Positions 16,520 to 24,155 of a DNA stretch of 54,344 nt are shown one piece after another. Every line of letters begins with the position of its first letter. Position 1 is the first letter of the stretch. Source of the DNA: Coriobacteriia bacterium (lineage in GTDB: Bacteria > Actinomycetota > Coriobacteriia > Coriobacteriales > Atopobiaceae); the NCBI GenBank assembly GCA_030530145.1, contig JAUMVN010000015.1, positions 1-54,344 of the forward strand. The letters run 5' to 3'. The position numbers and the translations under genes are program-made. The notes beneath the pieces are model-generated. The model was not told the DNA's origin. It was given only the letters and a program-made list of their open reading frames with translations, and made no database searches.

Positions 16520-16774
16520 ATGCCGGTTCTAGCAAGGTTCTACGGGATTGTGGTCCGGATGTACTTTCTGGGTTCGGAGCACAACCCTCCCCATGTACAC
16601 GCCATTTACGGAGACGATACCGCAGCGTTCGACATCCGAACAGGCGAGATGCTGGACGGCGAGCTGCCCAAGCGTGCTGCCGGTATGGTTCGGGAGTGGA
16701 TCTCTGCCAACCAAGACGCGTTGGTTGAGATGTGGGAGACGCAGCAGTTCAAGAGGCTTGATCCGCTGGATTAG
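16520..16774 (+). CDS. DUF4160 protein (putative toxin of a TA-like pair)
   Basis: This is an 84-residue DUF4160 protein with the family core MPVLARFYGIVVRMYF and the NPPHVHAIYGD motif (about 23-33), whose two His are the likely functional residues. ATG 16520 follows GAAGGAGGGG. A DUF2442 gene follows after 13 bp. The two families are very often neighbours and are thought to form a toxin-antitoxin-like unit. No biochemical role is established that I can state from sequence. Confidence 0.8.
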   Translation: MPVLARFYGIVVRMYFLGSEHNPPHVHAIYGDDTAAFDIRTGEMLDGELPKRAAGMVREWISANQDALVEMWETQQFKRLDPLD

Positions 16775-16787
16775 GAGGTGGGCATAG

Positions 16788-17219
16788 ATGTTTCATAAGG
16801 TAAAGGATGTATTTCCGTTGCCGGACTTAAGGCTGTCGGTCCAATTCGCCAACGGGACCACGAAAATCTATGACGTTGCCCCTCTTTTAGACAGATTCGG
16901 CTCCTTTGCCCCGCTGGGCGACGAGGCGCTCTTCGCCAGTGTTCAGGTGGATGCGGGAGGATATGGCATCGTTTGGAACGACGATATCGATTTGTCGTGC
17001 GATGAGCTTTGGGAGAACGGCGTCGAGATGAGGACGCCGTTCGATGGCCTGATGTCCTTCTCCGATGCGAGCGAGCTTTGGGGGCTAAGCGAGTCGACGC
17101 TCCGCAAGGCTATTTCTTACGGAAAACTGGCTGCCGGGGTGGACGCTCGCAAGTACGGGAAGCAATGGGTTGTCACGCGACAAGCGATGTCGCGTGAGTA
17201 CGGCGAGCCGGTCGGGTAA
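16788..17219 (+). CDS. DUF2442 domain fused to a helix-turn-helix
   Basis: This is a 143-residue protein. Residues 1-88 are DUF2442: LRLSVQFANGTTKIYDV, LLDRFGSFAPL, then GYGIVWNDDIDLSCDELW. Residues 92-140 form an excisionase-like helix-turn-helix (SDASELWGLSESTLRKAI, then GKQWVVTRQAM). Many DUF2442 proteins are about 80-90 residues without the extra domain. The fusion suggests the protein binds the dyad at 16476 and represses its own operon. The start has an upstream AGGAGG. Confidence 0.8.
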   Translation: MFHKVKDVFPLPDLRLSVQFANGTTKIYDVAPLLDRFGSFAPLGDEALFASVQVDAGGYGIVWNDDIDLSCDELWENGVEMRTPFDGLMSFSDASELWGLSESTLRKAISYGKLAAGVDARKYGKQWVVTRQAMSREYGEPVG

Positions 17220-17274
17220 AGCCTCGGCTGCGTAGCCCGGGGTACCCAAGCTCACAACTTCTCGGCCGATCTCC

Positions 17275-17391
17275 GGCCCCTTTCCAAGTTCGGAAGGCTT
17301 CCAAACTTCCTGAGCTACCGTCCGTCGGCGAATACGTGCCGTCCGCGGCCCCTTTCCAAGTTTGGAAGCCTTCCGAACTTGAGAGAGGGGA
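17275..17391. repeat. REP-like double palindrome, copy C (inverted orientation)
   Basis: This is the same two-stem element as copies A and B but in reverse orientation: stem-2-like palindrome at 17275-17310, spacer, stem-1-like palindrome at 17348-17392. Copies B and C thus bracket the DUF4160/DUF2442 pair as inverted repeats about 0.8 kb apart. C lies between convergent genes. Confidence 0.85.
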
Positions 17392-17432
17392 GGCGGCGCG
17401 AAGGCAGTTGGAATGGCGAGAAGTTCAATCCT

Positions 17433-18575
17433 TTATCTTGCTTTGATATCGAGTTGGATTTCCGGCTGGGTGTTTTCGTTGAATGCGTCCTGCTCTTCGG
17501 TATTGAAGAAATAGTAGATGTAGTAATCTTCGGTGCGGTCGCTCAGCCAAATCTCGGTGTAGATGTCTCCCGCCGAAAACTGCTGGCAGAACTCTTCGGA
17601 GAACTCATGCTGGGTGAGAAGCGCTTCCGTTTTGGCGCGAGCGTTCGACGCCGAGAGCGCCTTGCCCAGCTTGCTGAAGTCCTGCTGGGCTTGGGCGAGA
17701 TTGTCCTCAAGCGACTTCTTGATATCGACCCGCTCGCTGTACCAAACATCGGTCACTAGGCCGTTTTTGTCGAGGTCTATGCTGACTTCCCCGCCGTCGT
17801 GGGACCAGTAGTCGCCGGAAAGAAACCCGTAGACGGTGTAGCCCTCGTCGCGGTACTTCTCCGCCGGGTTGCCGACGGTCGCGGTGGCCAGCCCCGCTTC
17901 CTCAAACGCGCTGGTCAAGAGCTCGACCTGCGCGGAGGCCGCGACCTGGCTCTTCTGCATCGACTCGCTGGCCGAGAGGTATCGAGCCCCATAGGCCGCG
18001 GCCGTTACGAGCACGGATGCAGCAACCATGGCAATCAGCGCGCGCTTGGTGTCGGGGACGGTGACGCCGTAGGCCTCCGCCACGGCCTCGGCATTACCGC
18101 TGATCTCGGCCAGCTGCTCCGCCGCTACCGCTGCCGTAGCGGCGGCCCCCGCCACGGAAGCCAGGCCGCCGAGGTCCTGGGCCGCCTCGTTGTCGGAATC
18201 GCTGAGAAGCCTTCCGGCCGCGCTGAGGGCAAGGGCGCCCGCGATTTCTGCCGAACGATCCTCTTCGGTCTGGCGCACACGCAATTGCTCAGTCAAGGCT
18301 ACCCAGCGCTTGCTCGACATGCCGAACTTCGGCATGAGGGCGCAGTAGCAAAACACGATCATGAAGGCTATGGCGAATGCAAAATAGACGTTCATCCCGA
18401 GAAAACGCAAGTTGCCCTCCCCGTAAAAAACGAGGTCGCCGATCATCTCTCCCAAGATGAACAGGACGCCCAAGACAAACGGCATAACGAGGGACACGAG
18501 GGCTAGCTGGGGGCAGACGCAGCATCTTTTGATGAGCCGGGCGTCTTTCTCGCTCAGTGCGCTGGCGCTAGGCAT
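17433..18575 (-). CDS. Membrane protein of unknown function
   Basis: This is a 380-residue protein with no recognised family. Two membrane helices lie near residues 24-46 and 60-82 and a third near 181-200. Between them is an Ala-rich, helical cytoplasmic region (about 95-175). After the third helix, a likely extracellular part begins with a coiled stretch and ends in a mixed alpha/beta domain (about 240-380) rich in Tyr and Asp. ATG 18575 follows AAAGGAG at good spacing. It is convergent with the DUF2442 gene across REP copy C. Confidence 0.7.
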   Translation of the reverse strand: MPSASALSEKDARLIKRCCVCPQLALVSLVMPFVLGVLFILGEMIGDLVFYGEGNLRFLGMNVYFAFAIAFMIVFCYCALMPKFGMSSKRWVALTEQLRVRQTEEDRSAEIAGALALSAAGRLLSDSDNEAAQDLGGLASVAGAAATAAVAAEQLAEISGNAEAVAEAYGVTVPDTKRALIAMVAASVLVTAAAYGARYLSASESMQKSQVAASAQVELLTSAFEEAGLATATVGNPAEKYRDEGYTVYGFLSGDYWSHDGGEVSIDLDKNGLVTDVWYSERVDIKKSLEDNLAQAQQDFSKLGKALSASNARAKTEALLTQHEFSEEFCQQFSAGDIYTEIWLSDRTEDYYIYYFFNTEEQDAFNENTQPEIQLDIKAR

Positions 18576-18652
18576 CGGGCGCGCTCCTTTTGCAACGACG
18601 TGATCTTTCAGTGGCTCGCGTGTGGATGCGGACCCCGGCGCGAGCAGAACCG

Positions 18653-19708
18653 TTAGTAGAACCAGCGGGCCTTCTTCGGCTTGGCGTCCGCTTCAGCCTC
18701 CGCCGGAGCCGCGGCCGCAGCCTCGGTCGTCGTGCCTGCCTCCACCTGCGCGGCCTCGAGCTCGCTGCCCTCCCAGATGTCGAGCTCCTTGCGCCCGTGC
18801 TTGCGGCCCCACAGGTAGAGCGCCAGGATGCACGCAGCGTTGACGATCACCGCGAGCCAGGTGCCCTCCACGCCGAACGCCGTGTCGTAGGCGAAGCCGC
18901 TCGTGGTCCGCCCGACGATGCCGAAGAACGAGTACGCCGACGCCATACCGCTGTTGGGCAGGCCAAAGAGGATGTTCTGCGTGAAGTTCCACGCCGTGTG
19001 CACGCCCATCGGCAGCCAGATGCTGTCGAAGTAGATCACCATCTGCGAATACAGCACGCCGGTGAGGAAGATGTCCACCAGCGCAAGCGGCGTGACCCCG
19101 GGGTTGAGGATGTGCCCGACGGAGAATATGGCCGAGGCGCCGAGAATGGCGACGGTCGTGTTGTACGTGCGCTTGATGCGCTGGTAGGCGAAGCCGCGGC
19201 AGAAGACCTCCTCCGTGGAAGCTTGAATCAGGATGATAATCAAAAAGGCAAGAAAGCCAACGATGGAGAACTGCGTGAACTCAAGCTGCACGCTGCCGGC
19301 AAGAATGGCGCCGAGGACGCAGACCGCGTTCATCGCGAAGCCGACGACGAGGCCGATGACGAGCATGTGGGGGCGGTTCCCGGTGGGCTCTGTGCCGAGC
19401 GCGCGCAGGTACGGCCGCCAGGGCCTGACGATCCGAAGCAGCAGCAAGAAGCTCAGAAGAAGCCCCGCAAAGAGCGCGTACTCGTTGAACAGGTCGACGC
19501 CGCCTGTGCCGAGCTCGGGGGTGAGCAGCGCTCGGCTCATCGCGGCGAGCGGCACGTCGACGATAAGCCCAAAGATGCCGCCCACAACCTGCATCAAGAC
19601 CTCAGTCAAAAACCAGGTCGAGACCACGCCGCACAGGATATAGACCTTCTTACTTTTTCTGCCCGTCCGCGCCGCGCTTTGCGTGACGGGTGCGTTGCTG
19701 CTGCCCAT
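18653..19708 (-). CDS. CPBP-family intramembrane metalloprotease
   Basis: This is a 351-residue, multi-spanning protein with the CPBP/CAAX-protease-like (Abi) motifs: STEEVFCRGFAYQR (about 165-178), FSVGH (about 194-198) and HTAWN (about 238-242). These give the Glu-Glu-Arg and two His of the metal site. About eight membrane helices are predicted, with an Ala/Glu-rich C-terminal tail. Such proteins process prenylated or signal-like peptides; bacterial members are linked to bacteriocin immunity. The start at 19708 is chosen for AAGGAG just upstream; ATG 19753 is an alternative with a poor site. Confidence 0.87.
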   Translation of the reverse strand: MGSSNAPVTQSAARTGRKSKKVYILCGVVSTWFLTEVLMQVVGGIFGLIVDVPLAAMSRALLTPELGTGGVDLFNEYALFAGLLLSFLLLLRIVRPWRPYLRALGTEPTGNRPHMLVIGLVVGFAMNAVCVLGAILAGSVQLEFTQFSIVGFLAFLIIILIQASTEEVFCRGFAYQRIKRTYNTTVAILGASAIFSVGHILNPGVTPLALVDIFLTGVLYSQMVIYFDSIWLPMGVHTAWNFTQNILFGLPNSGMASAYSFFGIVGRTTSGFAYDTAFGVEGTWLAVIVNAACILALYLWGRKHGRKELDIWEGSELEAAQVEAGTTTEAAAAAPAEAEADAKPKKARWFY

Positions 19709-19973
19709 GCGCCGACTCCTTCTTTGGTTGTTCGAGGGTTTGTCTGCTTCCATAGTAACCCCGCTTTGCGAGGCGGCTTGAAAATAGCCGTTTGAGCTGG
19801 GATAACGTTCTCTGTGTTTGCTATGCAACGAGAGGCGCTTCTCTCTATTAAGCTGAATAGATAATCCGGATATCTGAATTAGCGATAACGACTAACCGAT
19901 TATAGGTCCCTACCTGGTTACTCGCGCGCCGCCTAGCATGGCGGTACGCCAATCACTTGAGGGGAGATATCCT

Positions 19974-21299
19974 ATGTCAGATCAAATTCCGGAGATAGCG
20001 GCGCTTGCGGTCAGCCTTCTGTTGTTCGCGGTGCTGTGGTGGCTCAAAAAGGCGAAGGGCGTCGATTTCGGCGTGCGGACAATCGTGGCCGCCGCGCTTG
20101 GCATCGCTGTGGGCCTCGCGTTTCCTGGGCACTACACCTACGTGGCGGTGTTCGGCACCGTGTACTCCAACGTGATTTCCGCGCTCGTGGTGCCGCTTCT
20201 CGCGTTCAGCATCGTTTCGAGCATCACGAACCTGGGTGACTCGGTCCGCCTTAAGGCCATCGGGCTCAAAACGGTCTTCTTCCTGGTGCTCAACACCGCC
20301 ATCGCGAGCGTGATTACGCTGGCCGCGGGCATCGTCACCAACATCGGCGCCGGCATGGACTACGAGCTGGCCACCAACTACGAGGCAGCCGAGGTACCGA
20401 CGCTGGTCGAGACGGTCGTGGGCCTCTTCCCGAAGAACCTCGTGTCGCAGTGGGCCGACGGGCAGATCGTGCCGCTCGTGGTGTTCGCCATCATCGTGGC
20501 CGTGGCGTACAACGCCATTGCCGCCGACCGGGCCGAGGAGGTCGCGCCGTTCAAGCGCGTGGTTGACGCCGGCAACATCGTTTTGGGCAAGGTCGTGAGC
20601 CTGGTCATCTCGTTCACGCCGTACGCCGTGCTCTCGCTCGTGGCCCGCGCCGTGAGCCGTGCCAGCGTGACGGAGCTGCTGCCGCTCCTCGGCGTGCTGG
20701 CGCTCGTGTACGCGCTCTGCATCGTGCAGTCGTTCGTCGTCCACGGCGGGCTTGTCGCGCTCGTGGGCCACGTGAGCCCGAAGCGCTTCTTTAAGGCCAT
20801 CTGGCCTGCCGCGACGGTGGCGTTCACGTCCCAGAGCAGCGTGGGCACCGTGCCGGTGACGGTCCGCAGCCTTACCGAGCGTCTGGGGATCGACGGAGAC
20901 ATCGCGTCGTTCGGCGCCGGCCTCGGGGCGAACCTCGGCATGCCCGGCTGCGCGGGAATCTGGCCGACGCTGCTGGCCGTGTTCACGATCCACGTGCTCG
21001 GGCTCTCCTATACGCCGCAGCAGTACCTCGTCCTCATTGTGCTCGCCGTCGTGGTGTCCATCGGCACCGTGGGCGTGCCGGGGACCGCGACCATCACGGC
21101 GACGGCGCTCTTTACCGCGGCGGGCCTGCCGGTCGAGGCGATCGTGCTGCTGGCGCCGATCTCGAGCATCGCGGACATGGCGCGCACGGCCACGAACGTC
21201 ATCGGCGCCGCGGCCGCGACCACGATCGTCGCCGCGACCGAGGGGCAGATCGGCGAGGCGGCTGAGGTTGCCGTGAGCGGCGCGGCGGTCGAGGCGTAG
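19974..21299 (+). CDS. Dicarboxylate/amino acid:cation symporter (DAACS family)
   Basis: This is a 441-residue transporter of the glutamate/dicarboxylate symporter (SLC1-like) fold. It has eight membrane helices and two re-entrant loops: HP1 with FTSQSSVGTVPV (about 283-294), and a TM7-HP2 region with GAGLGANLGMPGCAG and GVPGTATITATAL. The usual TM8 signature is present near residue 400 (SIADMARTATNV). Substrate may be a dicarboxylate or an amino acid such as cystine or serine; the sequence does not decide. ATG has an upstream AGGGGAGA. It stands alone, with a terminator after it. Confidence 0.88.
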   Translation: MSDQIPEIAALAVSLLLFAVLWWLKKAKGVDFGVRTIVAAALGIAVGLAFPGHYTYVAVFGTVYSNVISALVVPLLAFSIVSSITNLGDSVRLKAIGLKTVFFLVLNTAIASVITLAAGIVTNIGAGMDYELATNYEAAEVPTLVETVVGLFPKNLVSQWADGQIVPLVVFAIIVAVAYNAIAADRAEEVAPFKRVVDAGNIVLGKVVSLVISFTPYAVLSLVARAVSRASVTELLPLLGVLALVYALCIVQSFVVHGGLVALVGHVSPKRFFKAIWPAATVAFTSQSSVGTVPVTVRSLTERLGIDGDIASFGAGLGANLGMPGCAGIWPTLLAVFTIHVLGLSYTPQQYLVLIVLAVVVSIGTVGVPGTATITATALFTAAGLPVEAIVLLAPISSIADMARTATNVIGAAAATTIVAATEGQIGEAAEVAVSGAAVEA

Positions 21300-21352
21300 C
21301 CCGCGGGGCCGTGTTTCGCAGGGCAAGGCTGTCTAGCCGGTTTGATGCGACG

Positions 21353-21385
21353 ATAGGGCGGGCGCTCGGGCGTCCGCCCTATTTG
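21353..21385 (+). terminator. Hairpin after the symporter gene
   Basis: ATAGGGCGG..CCGCCCTAT with an inner GCG/CGC forms a long stem, flanked by an outer GCGACG/CGTCGC. There is no long U-run, so it may be bidirectional or Rho-assisted. Confidence 0.6.
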
Positions 21386-21500
21386 CGTCGCGCGGTTGCG
21401 CGGTTCCGCGGTGCGTGCCCGTTGTCGGGTCTGTGCGGTAAGGTTTTATGGCTGCCCCGCACATCCGCGCTACGAGCGCCCGCGACCAAGAAAGTGACCG

Positions 21501-22436
21501 ATGATCCTCTCGCTTGCTCCCATGGAAGGCATTACTGGCCACGTGTTCCGGCGCGCCCATGCCGAGTGCTTCGGCGCGCTCGATCGTTACTACACGCCGT
21601 TCGTGTGCCCGCCGCGCGTCGGCTCGGACTTCGGCAAGCGCTACCGCGCGGAGCTCGACCCGGCGAACAACCGGGGGCTTAACGTGGTGCCGCAGCTCCT
21701 GACCAAGGACGCGGACGAGTTCGTCTGGGCGGCTGGGCTCCTGGAACAGATGGGCTACGACGAGGTCAACCTTAACCTGGGCTGCCCGGCGGGGACCGTC
21801 GTCTCCAAGGGGAAGGGCTCCGGTTTTCTCCGCGATCCAGAGGCGCTCGAGGCGTTCCTGCAGGACGTGTGCGCCCGCTCGCCGCTGCCGGTCTCCGTCA
21901 AGACCAGGCTCGGCATCGAGCGCGACGAGGAGTACGAGCGGATTCTGGAGGCGTATTGCCGTTGTCCGCTCGCGGAGCTGATCGTGCACCCGCGCGTCCA
22001 GAAGGACGGCTACAAGGGCCGTCCGCGACAGGAAGCGTATGGGTGGACGCTGGAGCGCGCGCCGTTTCCCGTGGCGTACAACGGCGACGTGAACACGGTC
22101 GGGGACTTCGAGGCGCTTCTGGGTGCGTATCCGCAGACGCGGCACGTGATGGTCGGTCGCGGGCTTCTTTCCAACCCGGCCCTCGCGCGGATGATAACGG
22201 GCGGGCCGGTGCTGAGCATGGCTGAGCTGCGGCGTTTCCACGATGCGCTCTTTGACGGCTACCGGGCAGAGATGGGCGGCAACGCGGTCATGCGCATGAA
22301 GGAGTGGTGGTCCTACGCGAAAGGGTCGTTCGAGGACCCGATGGCGGTCGCGCGGGCCGTGCGCAAGGCGCGCCGGGTTGAGGAATACGATGCGGCGGCC
22401 CAGAAGGTGTTCCGAACGGAGCGGTTGGCCGGGTGA
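21501..22436 (+). CDS. tRNA-dihydrouridine synthase family protein
   Basis: This is a 311-residue FMN enzyme of the Dus family, which reduces uridines in tRNA. LAPMEGITG (5-13) is the FMN-binding start. NLNLGCPAGTVVSKGKGSGF (about 90-109) carries the catalytic Cys. SVKTRLG (about 132) and IVHPR (about 155) are the other family blocks, followed by YNGDV and GRGLLSNP for phosphate binding. The C-terminal helical domain is short, as in bacterial DusB/DusC. Which uridine it modifies is not clear. Confidence 0.9.
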   Translation: MILSLAPMEGITGHVFRRAHAECFGALDRYYTPFVCPPRVGSDFGKRYRAELDPANNRGLNVVPQLLTKDADEFVWAAGLLEQMGYDEVNLNLGCPAGTVVSKGKGSGFLRDPEALEAFLQDVCARSPLPVSVKTRLGIERDEEYERILEAYCRCPLAELIVHPRVQKDGYKGRPRQEAYGWTLERAPFPVAYNGDVNTVGDFEALLGAYPQTRHVMVGRGLLSNPALARMITGGPVLSMAELRRFHDALFDGYRAEMGGNAVMRMKEWWSYAKGSFEDPMAVARAVRKARRVEEYDAAAQKVFRTERLAG

Positions 22437-22514
22437 CGGCGGGGTCCTGGGCGCTGCGGGAGGCTTGCGCTAGCGGTTGCAGGGGTTCTTTGAAGCGAAA
22501 ACAGCGTGAGTGTA

Positions 22515-22620
22515 CATCTTAATTCAAGCTTGGTATGTAGACTCGCTACGGAGCAAGGCGACTACCTGCGGATATGTAATGCGAAACCAGCCGGCTACTC
22601 GGGACTCTTGAATTAAGATG
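22515..22620. repeat. 106-bp element with 14-bp terminal inverted repeats
   Basis: CATCTTAATTCAAG (22515-22528) and CTTGAATTAAGATG (22607-22620) are perfect inverted repeats. A looser GTGAG/CTCAC extension sits outside. The 78-bp interior contains smaller stems (GTAG/CTAC). The arms are far more AT-rich than their surroundings. It could be a MITE-like element, a small structured RNA or a bidirectional terminator. Confidence 0.65.
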
Positions 22621-22737
22621 CTCACTTAAGCGACTTTCCGTCATGCGAGCTCGCGATGAGCATATGGGGCACCCGGGAAAGCGCGCTCGCCGTTGGGCTT
22701 TCGGTGCGAAACCCTCTCAAATCGCGCTCCCATGCCG

Positions 22738-23784
22738 CTAGATGAGGCCCTCCGGCAGGATTCCCACGTTCGTGAGCCAGAACCGGATGACGGTGAGCAC
22801 GAAGAACAGCACGACGGCGTAACGGTTGCGCATGATGAGCGCGATGTACTCGCGGAAGAACGCCGCGGGGTAGAAGAACGCCGCGGTGTGCCCGCCGACG
22901 CAGCTCGCGTTGATGCCCAGGCGGCGCGCATACATGGCCGCGCGCAGGCAGTGGTAGTCGCTCGTGGCGATGGTGAGGTGCTCGGCGCCACCGCGCTCGT
23001 CGATGATGGTGCGGGAGAAGCGCAGGTTCTCCTCGGTCGTGGTCGACTTGGCCTCGAGGAGCACGTCGGCCTCGGGGATGCCCTGCGAGAGCAGGTAGTC
23101 GGCCATGGCGCGCGCCTCGGGAACGACCTCGTCGGCGCCCTGTCCGCCGGAGACGATGATCTTTGCCTGGCGGCCGCCTTCCTCGTACGCCTTGATGGCG
23201 GCGTCGAGGCGCGACTGCAGGAGCGGCGTCACGGTGCCGTCCTTGCGGATGCCACAGCCGAGCGCGATGATGTACTCGCGCTCGGGCTTCTTGCGCGTTT
23301 TGTAGCAGATGTCGTTGGAGAACCAGGCCCCGAGCAGCGCGAACGGGATGTACTGCATAAACTTGGTGAGGATGCTGAGCACGTTGCCGGTGAGCTCGTC
23401 GACCATCTCCACGCTGTTCCCGGGGCCGATAAGGAACCAATAGGCGATGAAAACGAGCGCGATGCCCCAGGCAAAGGGCAGGGCATGGGAGAGCGAGACG
23501 CCCTCGCGGCGCACGGTGTAGACCCCGTTGGCCAGCAGCGCCACGCCCAAGACCAGGTAGATCGCAAGGAAAGCGGTGTAAACGACGCCGATGATGGCGT
23601 TGATCGGCGACGAGTAGTCGACCGGGTCCCAAAGAAGGAAGAACAGGCCGTTGAGGCAAAGAAGGACTGCGATCTCCAGCACGAAGCCGTTGGCGATGCG
23701 GTTGGGGTTGCGCTTGGACATGAACACGGCAAAAACGCCGACGAGCAGGCCAGGGATGATGGTGGTCAGGCCGATTGCGTGCAT
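22738..23784 (-). CDS. DUF218/YdcF-like membrane protein
   Basis: This is a 348-residue protein. About five N-terminal membrane helices (residues 1-165) lead to a DUF218 (SanA/YdcF-type) domain at about 172-310, with IALGCGIRKDG, then IIVSGGQGADE, EARAMADYLLSQGIP and EAKSTTTEENLRF, closed by one more helix (about 320-340). Members of this form act at the cell envelope, and some affect cell-wall permeability. The catalytic role is unproven. ATG has an upstream GGAAGGA. Confidence 0.85.
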   Translation of the reverse strand: MHAIGLTTIIPGLLVGVFAVFMSKRNPNRIANGFVLEIAVLLCLNGLFFLLWDPVDYSSPINAIIGVVYTAFLAIYLVLGVALLANGVYTVRREGVSLSHALPFAWGIALVFIAYWFLIGPGNSVEMVDELTGNVLSILTKFMQYIPFALLGAWFSNDICYKTRKKPEREYIIALGCGIRKDGTVTPLLQSRLDAAIKAYEEGGRQAKIIVSGGQGADEVVPEARAMADYLLSQGIPEADVLLEAKSTTTEENLRFSRTIIDERGGAEHLTIATSDYHCLRAAMYARRLGINASCVGGHTAAFFYPAAFFREYIALIMRNRYAVVLFFVLTVIRFWLTNVGILPEGLI

Positions 23785-23861
23785 GGGGGTCCTTCCGAAG
23801 GGGACTGAGCATCAATATTGTAGCGGCGGGGTGCGTCGCGGCGATGCTCTGCGGCTGGCGG

Positions 23862-24052
23862 TGCGCCACAAAAGCATGCCGCCGGCGACGAAGCGGGGGC
23901 TTCTCGCCACAGAAACGGGGCGCCGGCGACGAGGTAGGGGCTTCATGCCACAGAAGCGCGCCCCCGGCGACATGTGGTTGTCGCCGGGGGCGCGGAATTG
24001 TGGCGTCGCCGGGCAGTTGTGTCGCTCGGGCGGCGGTTCTGTGGCGCCAAGG
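23862..24052. repeat. 41-bp periodic dyad array 1
   Basis: Three direct units at exact 41-bp steps (GCCACA(G/A)AA at 23865, 23906, 23947; CCGGCGAC at 23882, 23923, 23964) are followed by inverted copies at 41 bp (TTGTGGC near 23998, TTCTGTGGC at 24037). The centre is a perfect 15-bp-arm hairpin (23957-23971 with 23980-23994). The 371-bp gap between the DUF218 and MFS genes holds this array and no credible gene. Confidence 0.8.
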
Positions 24053-24155
24053 CGGCGACGCGTCGCCCCGCCATGGCCCGAGGAGCCCGGTGCTTGATGA
24101 CGTGGCAGGAGGCGCTTCTTGCCAGCGACGGCGCGCTTCTTGCCCGGCTTTCGGG

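Noticed and set aside
22515-22620. tRNA or tRNA-like gene inside the 106-bp element
   Set aside because: Small stems are present, but no cloverleaf with a T-loop (GTTCRANNC) could be placed.
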